Assembly: GCA_019775845.1 (NCBI GenBank)
Contig: JADQAV010000018.1
Span: 131,044-195,043 of the forward strand
Direction of reading: 5' to 3'
Length of the DNA: 64,000 nucleotides
Origin: Myrmaecium sp. VS I D KN 1
Taxonomy: Eukaryota > Ascomycota > Dothideomycetes > Valsariales > Valsariaceae
Made by a program: the position numbers and the translations under genes
The notes under the pieces: generated by a model
Seen by the model: the letters and a program-made list of their open reading frames with translations, nothing else
Databases searched by the model: none
Told to the model about the DNA's origin: nothing
In this document: one piece after another, positions 47,675 through 59,303 of the stretch
Layout: the number at the start of each line of letters is the position of its first letter
Position numbering within the stretch: position 1 is the stretch's first letter

Positions 47675-49271
47675 ATGACTCAACTTGACCAAGCAGAAGG
47701 TAACGCTTCTTCGTCGGTGAATGAGACGAAAGATGGCGGAGAAAGCGTAAGTCGGCCTCTCGACAAACTTCCGGTGCTGGGAAAGCCAGCTAACGCGCCT
47801 CTAGGATCCCAAGGCTCTTGTTCTTCGACGAGCCGTGGAGGCCCCTCCATTCGTGCCAACTGCGCAACCGGTGAAGCCTATGGCACCCACGTCTTCGCTC
47901 GTCCAGGGCGTCTCTGACGTTGTGCGAAAGCTTGACGGCGCTCTTCGAGCGCGTGATAGTGCCATTGAAGCTGGCATGGATACGGCAAAGTCCAAATACG
48001 ATTTGCTCAGGATTGCAGCTACGGGAAACTTCAACACACTTCTCAAGCTAGTCGCCAGCAGACTGGAAGAAAAGGATAGCGAGCTCGTGGATCTGTTAGC
48101 CGAAACGAACCAAGCGGTCGCCGATGCTACGGACGACTTTGCCCACACCATGATTTCAATTTTCCATGAGCAGAGTACGGATATCTATGACATCGCTAAG
48201 CAATCTCGCGAAACGATGTCAGCTTTGACGACTGGCGCCGGTGTCGATCATCTTACTACAATGAGTGTCCGAAGAATGCGAAACCCACCACCTACGCGAA
48301 CGGAGATAACTGGCTTCAAAGCCGCCATTTACTGCCTTCAACAGGAGAACCAGGCACTGTCCCGAGAAGTGCTTTCGCTACGTAAGAAGGTCCAGCAACA
48401 GGCGACTGCCATTGCGTCCTCCAAGAAGCGTGTGCCTTCTACCGTGCATCAGGTGTTCCTTCCGAGAAACCCAGACGAGCTTGTCGATGTTCGAACGCAA
48501 GAGGAGATGTTCGACGATATAATGCTAGAACATCAGCTGATGAAGGGCGTATTGTGGAGTATGGTCCAGGAAGATGCCAACAGACAATTCGAGTTTTATG
48601 GCCATCAGATCGGAGAGGATGTACACACAGAACATCAACTAGCAATTGAGGATGCACCTGTTCGTGATCTCTCAAAGGAGGCGGTTTCACAAACGTCGCT
48701 CGGCGGCCCAGCTACGCCGCTTGCGCACTCCGCAGGGGGCCCTGTCATTGCGAGGGAAGCCGAGAACAGCGTTTCACTACATGTGCTCCAGGACATGGTC
48801 CGGGCACTTACAGATGACCTTGAAAAGGCGAGGGAAAGAGTCGCGCAGCTGGAAGGTGAGAAGAAACCGCCGGCAGGGATTGCAGAGCTTGAGCAGACAA
48901 TCGAACAACTTCGTGAGAACTTGCGAGGGCAATGGGAAGAAAACGCACGACTGAGAGAGACAAACATGGAACTTTTGCAGACTCTTCATGAGCAGACGAT
49001 GAAAAAACAACAGGTTCAACCGAGCAACAGAAAGTTTGTGAAAGGCAGGACTGGCATGCCCGTGGCGGAAAGCCAGAGGGCCACTGCACAGGGGGGTCTC
49101 TTAGAGGGCAAAGCCGCGTTGACGGATGACTTGGCGCGTTCAGCAGTCCGTGAAAGCAAGCTCAAGAGCGAGTTGAAGGAAGCTCAGGAGACGATCTCAC
49201 AGCTCTGGGAACGAATTCAGCAACTGGAGACAAGTAATGGGACTTGGCAAACTGTCGCTTTCGCTTCTTGA
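47675..49271 (+). CDS. Hypothetical coiled-coil protein
   Basis: Exon 1 is 47675-47746 (24 codons) and exon 2 is 47805-49271, with intron 47747-47804 (GTAAGT...GCTAAC...CTCTAG); 512 aa. The N-terminal 60 residues are polar. A globular helical region follows (about 40-170: SLVQGVSDVVRKLDGALRARD..., repeated Asp/Glu/Leu). Heptad-like coiled coils run at about 185-225, 315-390 and 440-485. No membrane span or signal peptide is seen. I do not recognise a domain. The layout would suit a structural or scaffold protein of the cytoskeleton, septum or spindle, but this rests only on coiled-coil content. Confidence 0.8.
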
Positions 49272-50066
49272 GCATAGGTTCTGGCCCTCCACTTTGCCCC
49301 TGGAGGGACGTATCTAAACGTGAAGATTGGAGAACTTTATGGATAGATACTCCTGATGGTTAACGAGGAAAGGTAAACATATGAACCGGTGAGGAGGCGG
49401 AGAATGATGGAACCTGCAGTGAAGTCCAGCTTTGCTGAATCATCGAGGGTCGGTTGCAGATCTCCCGCTAGTGCTTCGGAAGAGGCGGCAACAAGCACTG
49501 CGGCGGGCAGCGATGACGGCAGCACAGGGGGGCCCAGGGCAACCCAGATAGCGAACCAAGATTCCCATGACGATTCCAAGATTTCAAGCCTTTCAAGGCG
49601 CATCAAGTGCAGAATAGTCAGAACGTGTGCGGTACAAGCGGCAGGATTCGCCGAGAATCCATCGACTTGCAGGGACGCATCCCCTTTTCCCCTTGTCCAC
49701 CCTCCTCTTCGTCCGTCGTCGTCCGTGGACTCCTAGCACCGTTTGGCCCATGAGACTGAAGGATGAGACGAGACAGTTGCCCCGCGTCCGTCGTCCGTCG
49801 TCCGTCGTCCATTGCCCCGAGCTTCCGTTGAATTATAACAGACAGCTCCGAAGCCCTGCCCTTCTCACCTATCCTTCTTCCCTTATTCTCTTGCCCGACC
49901 GTCCTCTGTATATATGCGTTTGCTTCCAGTAGCCGATCACTGTAACATTGTTTGTGACTTTCGCGCGTTTGGCGTCCTCTAGATCTGTGCATCCGCAGCT
50001 TATTACCTCCTTGTCTTCTGTTATACACCGTTACATTGCAAGGACATCCGAACCCGCCAGCGAACC
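49272..50066. other. Intergenic, promoter of the GDPD gene
   Basis: 3' flank of the coiled-coil gene and upstream region of the phosphodiesterase gene. A CGTCCGT run (about 49785-49812) is present. No gene is seen. Confidence 0.45.
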
Positions 50067-51338
50067 ATGTCTGTCCTGCAGAGCATCAACCGGCAAACCA
50101 TTCAGGAGCTCGCGGAAAGGCCGGAGCTGCCACAGAAAACGCACTTCCCTCCACGTAGGCAGCTCGCCCAGGCTTCTAAGTACAGCGGCTAACATATGTG
50201 GCTTAAGATACCTTTACGCTCGCGAAGAAGCATGAAGGCGACGTGCGCCTCCCGCAGGCCATCGCGCACCGGGGGTACAAGGACAAGTTTCCGGAGAACT
50301 CGATGGGCGCGTTCAAGGGCGCGGTGGAGATTGGCGCCCAGGCGATCGAGACGGACGTTCACTTGTCGAGGGATGGGATTGTGGTCCTCTCACATGTGCG
50401 TGTCTTTTTTCCCTTTCCCGCAAGCGGGATGTCACACCACTTCGCTTCAGGATTGACACCCTGTTCTAGGACCCCACGCTGAAGCGCTGCTTTGGCAAGC
50501 CCGACAGGATCATCGACTGTGACTGGGAGTACCTGCAGACGCTGGAGACGCTCAGGGAGCCGCGGCAACGGCTGCCGAGTCTCAAGCAGCTGCTGGAGTA
50601 TCTGGCTTCCCCCGGGGTGGAGAATGTTTGGCTGCTGCTGGATATTAAGGTAATTCCTCCGGACGGCCCTCCTCCGATACAGCCTTGCTGACGGCTTGCA
50701 AGATCGACAATGATGCGAATGAGATCATGCGGCGGATTGCTGAGACAATCGCCGCCGTGCCACCCTCGGAGGGTCACCCCTGGAGCTCTCGCGTTGTCCT
50801 AGGGTGCTGGGCGGTAAGAAACAGTCCCATTTCCCAGCTTTCAAAGACCCCAGGCTGAACATGATAACAGATGAAGTACCTTCCACTCTGCGAAAAGTAC
50901 CTCCCCGGCTTCCCCATCTCCCACATCTGTTTCTCGACCCTCTACGCCACGCCCATGCTGGCGGTGCCGCACGTGGGCTTCAACATGTTCCTCCCCATCC
51001 TCATGACGCCGTGGGGCCAGCAGTTCCTGCGCACGGCGCACCACCGACAGCGGCCGGTCTTCGCCTGGACGGTGAACGACGAGACGCGGATGCGGTGGGG
51101 GATTCAGCACGGGCTGGACGGCATCGTGACCGATGACCCGAAGAAGTTTTTGGAGATCCGAGATGCGGTCGCGAAGGGAGGGGTGCAGCGGAAGGTGAAG
51201 CTGAGCTGGTCGTTTTGGTGGGAGGTGCTGCAGTTTAACGTGATCGCTTATCTGTTTGCGGTTTACATTTTACGGAGGCCGTTCCCGAGTATGATGAGAG
51301 ATTTTATCCGGAGGACTGGTGAGGCGCAGGAACAGTAA
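50067..51338 (+). CDS. Glycerophosphodiester phosphodiesterase-family protein, Pgc1-like
   Basis: Five predicted exons: 50067-50154, 50208-50395, 50470-50649, 50703-50813 and 50871-51338 (344 aa). The GDPD active site is visible: His50-Arg51-Gly52 (AHRGYK), PENS with Glu59, Glu77-x-Asp79 (IETDVHLSRDG) and His92 (LSHD), the last split by intron 2. The conserved FAWTVNDETRMRWGIQHGLDGIVTDDP lies in the last exon. A hydrophobic stretch near the C-terminus (WWEVLQFNVIAYLFAVYIL, about residues 300-320) acts as a tail anchor, as in yeast Pgc1, a phosphatidylglycerol phospholipase C of lipid droplets/mitochondria. The substrate could also be another glycerophosphodiester. It ends about 300 nt before the gamma-tubulin gene. 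Confidence 0.92.
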
Positions 51339-51639
51339 TAGCAGCAGCGGCAGTAGAGTAAAAGGCGTTGGAATGCAATATTGCGTTTTAGAGTGCTACT
51401 ACGCTGGTATGAGTGACTATTCACGAAGAGGAAAGGAAGAGGCTTGAATTGATCGAGTCAGTCATAAATAATGTTCGAGAATATGACCCAGCATCTCGTC
51501 CACAGCCTCGTCCAACGACGCCGGAGATGTTGGCGAATATTGGAGCCTCAGGCCCAAAGTCAACGCGCTGAGCTCCCCCGACTCCCCGCCAAACGCGTCT
51601 CGCACCTCAACGCAGCGACAACCACGCCTTCAGACCACC

Positions 51640-53388
51640 ATGCCTAGGTAGATTGCCCATTGAATGTCTTCCAGAAACCTCCTAACACCAATACAGAGAG
51701 ATAATAACCATCCAAGCGGGCCAATGTGGCAACAGCGGTACGTTCTGACCACATGCATCCCCGCGGAGACCTCCGCACCTGTACACCAACAAACTTCAAG
51801 TGCACATGCCCCGAAGAGGAACAAGAGCAGTAGACGTCGCTATCCGTGGAAGTGATGGACTCACGCTGACGGAAGATCTGCAGTTGGCAGCCAGTTCTGG
51901 CAGCAGCTCTGCCTGGAGCACGGCATCAACCAGGATGGCAACCTCGAAGACTTTGCAACAGAAGGTGGTGATCGGAAAGACGTGTTCTTCTATCAGGTAC
52001 GTTACAGGACCACGGAGGGTCTTGGATCTACCCGCTGACTGCCGTCAAAGTCAGACGATACGCGATACATCCCTCGTGCGATCCTCCTGGATCTCGAGCC
52101 GCGAGTGCTCAATGGCATCCAAACTGGCGCATACAAGAACATCTACAATCCGGAGAACTTCTACATTCACAAGGAAGGCACTGGCGCGGGCAACAACTGG
52201 GCCGCTGGTTACTCCATGGGTGAGACAGTACATGAGGAGGTGATGGACATGATTGACCGGGAGGCGGACGGTAGCGATTCTCTTGAGGTACGGACACCCG
52301 AGCCATATAAACGGGGGTATGTTTGATTGACGGTCTGCAGGGTTTCATGCTGCTGCACTCCATTGCTGGTGGTACTGGATCGGGCCTGGGGAGTTTTATG
52401 CTTGAGAGGCTGAACGATCGGTTCCCGAAGAAGCTCATCCAAACGTACTCCGTCTTCCCGGACACGCAAAATGCCGGCGATGTCGTGGTGCAGCCGTATA
52501 ACAGTCTGCTGGCAATGCGAAGGCTCACGCAAAATGCCGACTCAGTGGTATGTACACAGGTCCCTACAAGATATACGACTTACTCATTTCGCGCAGGTTG
52601 TCCTTGACAACGGCGCCCTTTCCCGCATCGCCGCCGACCGGCTGCACGTACAGGAGCCCTCCTTCCAGCAAACCAACCAACTCGTTTCAACCGTCATGTC
52701 CGCCAGCACCACCACCCTCCGCTATCCAGGCTACATGCACAATGACCTCGTCGGCATCGTCGCCTCACTCATCCCCACTCCCCGCTGCCACTTCCTCATG
52801 ACCTCCTACACCCCCTTCACCTCCGCCAACGTCGAGCAGGCCAAGGCGGTCCGCAAGACGACGGTGCTGGACGTCATGCGCCGGCTGCTCCAGCCGAAGA
52901 ACCGGATGGTCTCCACCAACCCGAGCAAGAAGAGCTGCTACATCTCCATCCTCAACATCATCCAGGGCGAAGCCGACCCGACGGACGTGCACAAGTCCCT
53001 CCTCCGGATCCGGGAGCGGCGGCTTGCTACGTTCATCCCGTGGGGGCCGGCGTCGATCCAGGTGGCGCTGACGCGGAAGTCGCCGTACGTGGCCTCCCCC
53101 CACCGCGTCAGCGGGCTCATGCTGGCCAACCACACCGGCATCGCGACCCTGTTCAAGCGGATCGTGTTCCAGTATGACCGGCTCCGGAAGCGGAACGCGT
53201 TCCTGGAGCAGTACAAGCGCGAGGCGCCCTTCGCCGATGGCTTGGGTGAGTTCGATGAGGCGCGCGCCGTCGTCATGGATCTCATTCAGGAGTACGAGGA
53301 TGCGGAGGAGGCTGACTACCTGAGCAAGGAGGCGGGTGCGGCGTCGTCGGCGGATGGCGCGAAGGCCGCCGATGCGGGTGCGGCGTGA
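51640..53388 (+). CDS. mipA: Gamma-tubulin
   Basis: Six predicted exons: 51640-51647, 51697-51737, 51884-51996, 52051-52287, 52341-52547 and 52597-53388 (465 aa). Exon 1 has only 8 coding nt (ATGCCTAG). The splices rebuild [25 protein letters not shown], the standard N-terminus. The tubulin GTP-binding signature GGTGSG is at residues 143-148; [10 protein letters not shown] and the T7-region NADSVVVLDN are intact. The last 35 residues are acidic and Ala-rich. Gamma-tubulin nucleates microtubules at the spindle pole body in the gamma-TuSC/TuRC and is essential. mipA is the Aspergillus name. No feature is visible in the 301-nt gap upstream except the promoter. Confidence 0.96.
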
Positions 53389-54635
53389 GGGTCCTCGGCT
53401 GGAGCTGGATGCTTGGGTGTTTGGGACGCGGGTGTGGGCGGGAAGGGCTTTACGAGAATGACTGGGGAGTAAAATGGGTTATGTCGGGAGGGCGATGCGA
53501 GGGTGTTTGGGCGTCCATCTTCTCGCTTTTGTGCCCTTTCTTTATTTATGCTACGATTTCTCCCTGGCGAGTGAGAAGAAACGAGGACGGGGCGGGGCAT
53601 ACAGGGGCAACGGTGAGTTTCCAGCGAGGGGATTTACCTTCTCGTTTTGCTATCGACATGGCTCATGTCTTGTGCTGACTTCTTCCTGTCTTCCAGCACG
53701 GCCACCTTTCTTTTCTGTTCTTTTCTTTTTGTCTCCGCCCTTATAAGATACCTTTAGGAGTATACATCATCTTGTTTTCTTTTTCTCCATGCCAACCCCC
53801 ACAGGTAACGAGTGGGTTGAGAGTCTCTTCCTTTTTTTTTCTTGCTTTTATTTTACATCTTCTTCCCGGATTTTTATGTCCTGCTGAGCAGACAGCCTCG
53901 AGCGAAGAACGGAAAAACAGGAGGCCGATCACGACTACCGCAACAACCCGCAAAGCAGCGCCTGAAGAGGGAGGGGATCTAGAATTCAACTGCGCAAGCA
54001 GAAGCATCTGATCCAGCCCTGGTTCACGGCATGTACCGAGATCCATCGCGATCTCCTCATCGCGCCGTGTTCGGAGTAACTGGACGGACGCCCGAGTCAG
54101 TATTTCTCCGACGGAGGGAAGCGATCGTGCCTGATGCGGGGATTGACGTCGCTGGGCGTCAGGAGAGCCGGCCGGGGGCTGGTGAGAGAATCGTCAGGCC
54201 CGGCCGGGGAAACCCCAGCAACTGTTACTCGTATGGGGAGCGATCGCGGTGAGACTTCGGCACCCCGCAGAGCTACAGTTCACTACCCCTGATCCGGGAC
54301 AGCTCGCCCCGCATCCCCGGGCCATCTCCAGCTCACCTCCGCTCGCCGCATCTTCCGCGCGGGATGACATCCCAACACCTGCCCGCAATGCCCAGCAAAT
54401 GCAGCAAGTCCAGCAAGCTCAACATGCGCCCAGCCTTCCGAATGCTTCCAGCAACGTCACCAGACCGCCGGTTTCTCCTGACCGTCCTTCCACTTCCTCC
54501 TTGAGAATTGTCCGATGCCGTACGAGTCTCTCTGTCCCGCTTTCATAAAGTCTCGTCTTTGCCCGCACAATCTTGAGCCTTTCCTACCACCTCCTCAGTC
54601 GCTCCATCCGCCTCTGTCCTTCTCGCCCTCTCGTA
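53389..54635. other. Intergenic, alpha-galactosidase promoter
   Basis: 3' flank of gamma-tubulin and upstream region of the alpha-galactosidase gene. A cluster of CreA-type sites lies at 54136-54320. The frame at 54249-54548 is Pro/Gln/Ser-rich, without family likeness, and is probably leader sequence. Confidence 0.5.
54136..54320. promoter_or_regulatory. Putative CreA (carbon catabolite repressor) site cluster
   Basis: Five matches to SYGGRG: 54136-54141 (+), 54204-54209 (+), 54263-54268 (-), 54307-54312 (-) and 54315-54320 (-), about 315-500 bp upstream of the ATG. The last two are closely paired. CreA/CRE1 is known to repress alpha-galactosidase genes on glucose in related fungi. The 6-mer is degenerate and the region is GC-rich, so some hits are chance. 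Confidence 0.4.
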
Positions 54636-56487
54636 ATGCTGGTCCCCGCTGCTTTGGGAGCCATTTGGCTCGCCTTCCGTGTGTCTGCCCTTGACAATGG
54701 CCTAGCCAGGACGCCCCAGATGGGATGGGTAAGCCCAAGCTTCCCGGAGCTCCTAACCAGCTTCAACGCAGCATTGGCGCAGACCAGCGCTGATTCGCAT
54801 GAATAGAACAACTGGAACGCCTTCGGCTGTGACGTCTCCGAGGACCTCATCCTCCAGACTGCCACCCGGATCGTCGAGCTCGGCCTTCGCGATGCCGGCT
54901 ACACGTACACCAACATGGACGACTGCTACCAGGACGGCCGCACCGCGAACGGCACGCTGAGGGCCGACGCGACCAAGTTTCCGAATGGCATCAACCATCT
55001 GTCCAACCACATCCACAGCCTGGGCATGAAGTTCGGCATGTATAGTTCCGCGGTAGGTTAACGAGATGTTTCCCTGTGCAGTCGGAGGTGATCCGTCGGC
55101 CAAAATCGAATTGAGCTTGCGATGACTGACATCTTCCGCCGTCGCGGCGGTTTCCCCTCCCAATCAGGGCACCCTGACCTGCGGCGGATACACCGGCAGC
55201 TTGGGCTACGAGGAGAGCGACGCGCAGACGTTCGCGGACTGGGGCGTCGACCTGCTCAAATACGACAACTGCTACAACGAGGGCCAGTCCGGCACGCCGC
55301 TGATCACCTACAACCGGTACAAGAAGATGTCGGACGCGCTCAACGCCACCGGCCGGCCGATCCTGTACAGCATGTGCAACTGGGGCGAGGACTATCCATG
55401 GAAGGTATGTGTCCGCTTGAGCATACGCGCGATGTTTCTTATTGAGGCGCACCCTGGCGATCTCTCCCCGACAGAAAACTAATATCTTGTGTGCGTGTAC
55501 TGTAGTGGGCGCAGACCGTCGCCAACTCCTGGCGCATGTCCGGCGACATCCACGACAGCTTCGACCGACCTGACGTGCGCTGTCCCTGCAGTGGCAACGA
55601 GGGGTACGACTGCGCACTGCCGGGCTTCCACTGCTCCGCCATGAACATCCTCAACAAGATGGCCTCCTACCCTGACAAGGCAATCCCCGGAGCCTGGAAC
55701 GACCTCGACATGCTCGAAGTCGGGAACGTACGTCCCCCGCTGCTAGCCATCCGATCAGCTCCATGTTTCCTTGTTGATGATGTTGATGAACTAAACTAAC
55801 GAGCCGTATTCGTTCTTCTAGGGCGGCATGACCGACGCCGAATACGTGACCCACTTCACCATGTGGGCGGCCGTCAAGTCTCCCCTGATCATGGGCAACG
55901 ACATCCGCACCATCACCCCGCAGACCCTGAGCATCCTCACCAACCCAGCCATCATCGCCATCAACCAGGATCCCGCCGGCACGTCCGTTGTCCGTCGCTG
56001 GCGCACCTACGTGTCCGACAACAACAACAATAGCAGCAGCAATAGCAGCAGCAACCCCTCCAGCCCCGCAGAGCTCCACCTCTGGTCCGGCAGCCTCGCC
56101 AACGGCGACCACCTCGCCATCCTCCTCAACGGCGGCGGCGCCGCGCGCACCATGCACGCCACGCTCGCCGACATCTTCGTCGACGACGGCGGCGCCCGGA
56201 GCGACGCCGCCGCCCACGCCTGGGATCTGCACGACCTCTGGGCGAACCGCATGGGCGCGGCGACGGCGGCGGCCATCATCGCGGGCAACGTCACCGCCAT
56301 CCCGGCCTCCGCGCCGTACTGGAACGCGACGGCGACGAGCTATGCGGACGGTCTTGCGCGGAACGCGTCGGTTCTGTTCGGCACCCGCGTGGGCTCCGTC
56401 GCGCCTGGCGGTACCATTGAGGCGCGTGTTGAGGGCCATGGGGTGAGGGCGTTCCGGCTGCGGATGAGGGATGCGGATGCGGAGTAG
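54636..56487 (+). CDS. Secreted alpha-galactosidase, GH27 family
   Basis: Five predicted exons: 54636-54728, 54807-55052, 55168-55404, 55506-55727 and 55822-56487 (487 aa). Residues 1-19 ([18 protein letters not shown]) are a signal peptide. The mature protein starts [23 protein letters not shown], a GH27 hallmark. The nucleophile is Asp146 (LLKYDNC) and the acid/base is Asp206 ([10 protein letters not shown]). [16 protein letters not shown] and NDIRTIT complete the barrel. An Asn/Ser-rich linker (about residues 345-360) leads to the C-terminal beta domain. It releases terminal alpha-1,6-galactose from melibiose, raffinose and galactomannan outside the cell. Multiple N-glycosylation sequons are present. 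CreA-type sites upstream suggest glucose repression. Confidence 0.95.
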
Positions 56488-57130
56488 AGTTTTTTTTTTA
56501 TGTTTTCTACTGTCTTCACGGCCCGGTCGATGGACCAAGTGCAGCCCCTCCTCGTCATGATGACTTTAGTATTGTGATAGGATAGACGGACCATAAAAAG
56601 AAGATAAAATCAACCAATAAAGAAATCAAGAGAGAAGCAGTATCAGGCGCGGTGTGGCGAGACCACACTGTCTGTGTCGACCCCTTCCTTCGTTCCTCTA
56701 TTCTCTAGCGGATAACGAACCAAACAAAAGAGAAATTTCAAGAAATGAATATGCCGACCACAGTGTCCCAAGAGCCTCCCCGTACCAAACCCGTGAAATA
56801 AATAAGTCTTTTTGATATGTTAAGAGAGAAGCGAGACAGCGGTATGATGATGCCCCAGGACCGAAGAAGGAGAGAAATGAGAATGCCGATAAATAACAAC
56901 GCCACGAGTCTAACCTTAGAAAATATCCAGCCGTGGGGCGTCGCAAGACCCGGCTGCCGGCTGGAAAATTGATAGATAAATCGAAGGAGAAATGAGGATA
57001 ACAATGCAGAAGCGATGAACTGGAAGAAAGAAAAACCACTTAGGTGATGACTGATCCCGCCAAAACGCCTGACCGGTTTAATAGAAGGGGGAGTACTAGG
57101 ATGGCAGAATTCCCAAGCCAGAAAATCCCA
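56488..57130. other. Intergenic between convergent genes
   Basis: 3' flanks of the alpha-galactosidase and transporter genes, AT-richer than the exons. No feature is seen. Confidence 0.5.
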
Positions 57131-58893
57131 TCAATCCTCAAAATCGCTCTCATCGATCGCGTCCTCCAGCCGCTTACGCTTCTCCTCATCCATCTCCTGG
57201 TAAGTCGCCCAGCTGAGGAGCAAGAAGGCGGCGATGATGAGGCAGCCGCCGATGACGGCGGCGGCGGAGAGAGGCGAATTGAGCGGGGGCGGCAGCAGCT
57301 GGTCGATGAGAGCGACGATGAAGATGGTGAGCAGGGCGGCGACGGAGGAGAGAACCGGGGAGGTCAGGCTGATGAGGACGAGGAAGGAGCCGGAGAAGGC
57401 TGAGGAGAGACCGAGGGTTAGCAGGTTGGAACTACTCCCGAGCCGCCGCACGCAGAATGATGAGGTTGGGAGTGTGGACTTACTTGCGTTGGCCAGAACG
57501 CTGATGGCCATCATCCACGCCTGCTCCCCTCGCGGCAGCGCGAAGGTCTCCCATCCGGTCATGTGCAGGATGGGCAGCGGGATCCACAGGACCAGCAGGG
57601 TGAAGGTGCCGATCAGGCTGCCAAAGGTGTTGGCGAAGATCATGCCACGGCCGGGACTGCAGCCGTCCGGGGGGCAAGCCACCTTCTTGTACAGCACCTC
57701 GTAGAACCCGTAGAGCACGCTCCCGACACCGATGACCATGTTGCCCAGCGCTCTGTTCTTGGCTTCCTCGGGCGGCGGAGCGTGCTCTCCTCCCGTGCCG
57801 CCGCCCGACTTCCCGCCGTGCTTGGCCGGGGACGCGTCGCCGTACGCGACGACCAAGACGCCGACGATGGCGACCGCCACCGCCACAACTTTGGACATGC
57901 GCACCTTCTCGTGCAGCAGAGGAATGCTGAACGCGTAGGCGAAGAACGCCGAGCAATTGTAGATGGCCGTCAGGTCGCTCGCCGTCGTCATGTTCACCGC
58001 GACATACCAGCTGCCTCCGGCAACGGTCAGGGCGCATGTCACAAACGCTGTCATCTTCAGCATGTACGGCACGGGCGACTGGGTTGCCTGGCGGGTGCTG
58101 ACATGCAGCGTCCGGTGCTCCACCATCTGCGCCGTTTGCCGCAGGATCTGGACGTGCCGGCGCCAGAAGATCGGCCACGGCGTGTTCCATTTCTGGATGC
58201 GCAGGATCAGGAGTTGCGTCGGCCATAGGAGAGACCAGGACCCGTGGGTCATGTAGCTGTTCAGCGCGATCGTTAGCTTCTGGGGCGTCCGGACCAATTG
58301 GACCTGGAAGGTGCTCACAGCATGCAGTATGGCTTATCCCATCCCAAGTGATGCTGAATATAAACAGCCGTCTCCGTCTGCACCGCGAAACTGACCAGGC
58401 TCAGAATCAAGAACGCCGCGGCGTACGTGTATCTTTTCCGTGTCTCGTGGCGGGCTTCCAGCACCGGGTCCCGCTCGTGGAATGTGGAGCGGCGGGATGC
58501 GATCGGCCGGTTCAGCGACTCCTGACTGGGACGGGAGGCATCCTTCCCACCGAGCAGCGGCGTATGGGACCTGCTGGGGTGGTACGGCGAGTGTAGATCG
58601 GAAGGCATCTGGTAACCGTCGTGCTCGGCATGCGAAGCGTCGCTGGCGTCCGAATCGCTATCCTCCCTTTCGCCGCGTTCTGTCCGGTGTGGTTCTCCGG
58701 AGAGGGTCAAATTCGTAGCGGCTGTGAAGGGAGAAGAAGATCTCGAGGTCTCGTGGGCGGCTGGCGAACACCGGCGGAGAGGCGAGCTTGGAAGATCTGA
58801 GGGCACGGAACCGTCTACGTATACATCCGGGGAAAGCGAGCTAGTAGATGGCTTGTTGAAGAGGCGAACTGGCCCTGTGGGGGCGTCTGGCAT
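57131..58893 (-). CDS. DMT-superfamily (EamA/SLC35-like) membrane transporter
   Basis: Predicted exons are 58893-58319, 58256-57484 and 57399-57131 (538 aa). The first ~145 residues are a Ser/Asp-rich cytoplasmic tail. About ten hydrophobic spans follow, starting AAFLILSLVSFAVQTETAVYI, in the layout of the drug/metabolite transporter superfamily. The 5+5 repeat is broken by a Gly/Lys-rich loop (KHGGKSGGGTGG). The C-terminus is cytoplasmic and acidic (EEKRKRLEDAIDESDFED). The relatives are fungal proteins of the vacuolar/Golgi type (yeast Thi74/YML018C-like or SLC35F), for which the substrate is mostly unknown. The last intron (57483-57400) is 84 nt with no stop, so the unspliced message also stays in frame. 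Confidence 0.85.
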
Positions 58894-59303
58894 ACAAAGG
58901 AAGGAAGGGCTGAGCAGAGGCAGCCGAGTAAGAGGGAAGATGGAGGAAAAGAAGCGGCAAGGCGCCGGTAGTGGATATACAAAATTGAAAGAACAATGTC
59001 TCGTCAGAGCGGTGGGTGAAGTTGTGAAGTTTGTATCCAGGCGCTGTGAGAATCTATCATCGAAGGTTAGCTGGGGTGTACGTACCCAATACCGCGTCCC
59101 CTTAGTACTCGCTACCGGGGAGGTGGTGAAACACGCGGTCCGATTGGGCAGCCCCGGGCCCATCTCGCGGATGACGGAAGGCCATGGGACCCTGAACCCC
59201 GCAAGATCTCCCCCCAGCCGACCAGTTCACGAGCTCGAACGGAACACTCATCTGTTTACCATCTGCAATTGTCCACTCTTCCTCTTTGTAGTCCGTCCAA
59301 ATC
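58894..59303. other. Divergent promoter between the transporter and the aldo/keto reductase
   Basis: About 410 nt between two divergent ATGs, presumably a shared promoter. No specific site is recognised. Confidence 0.5.

Noticed and set aside
55651-56538. 295-codon frame opposite alpha-galactosidase
   Set aside because: Antisense shadow of the GH27 exons.
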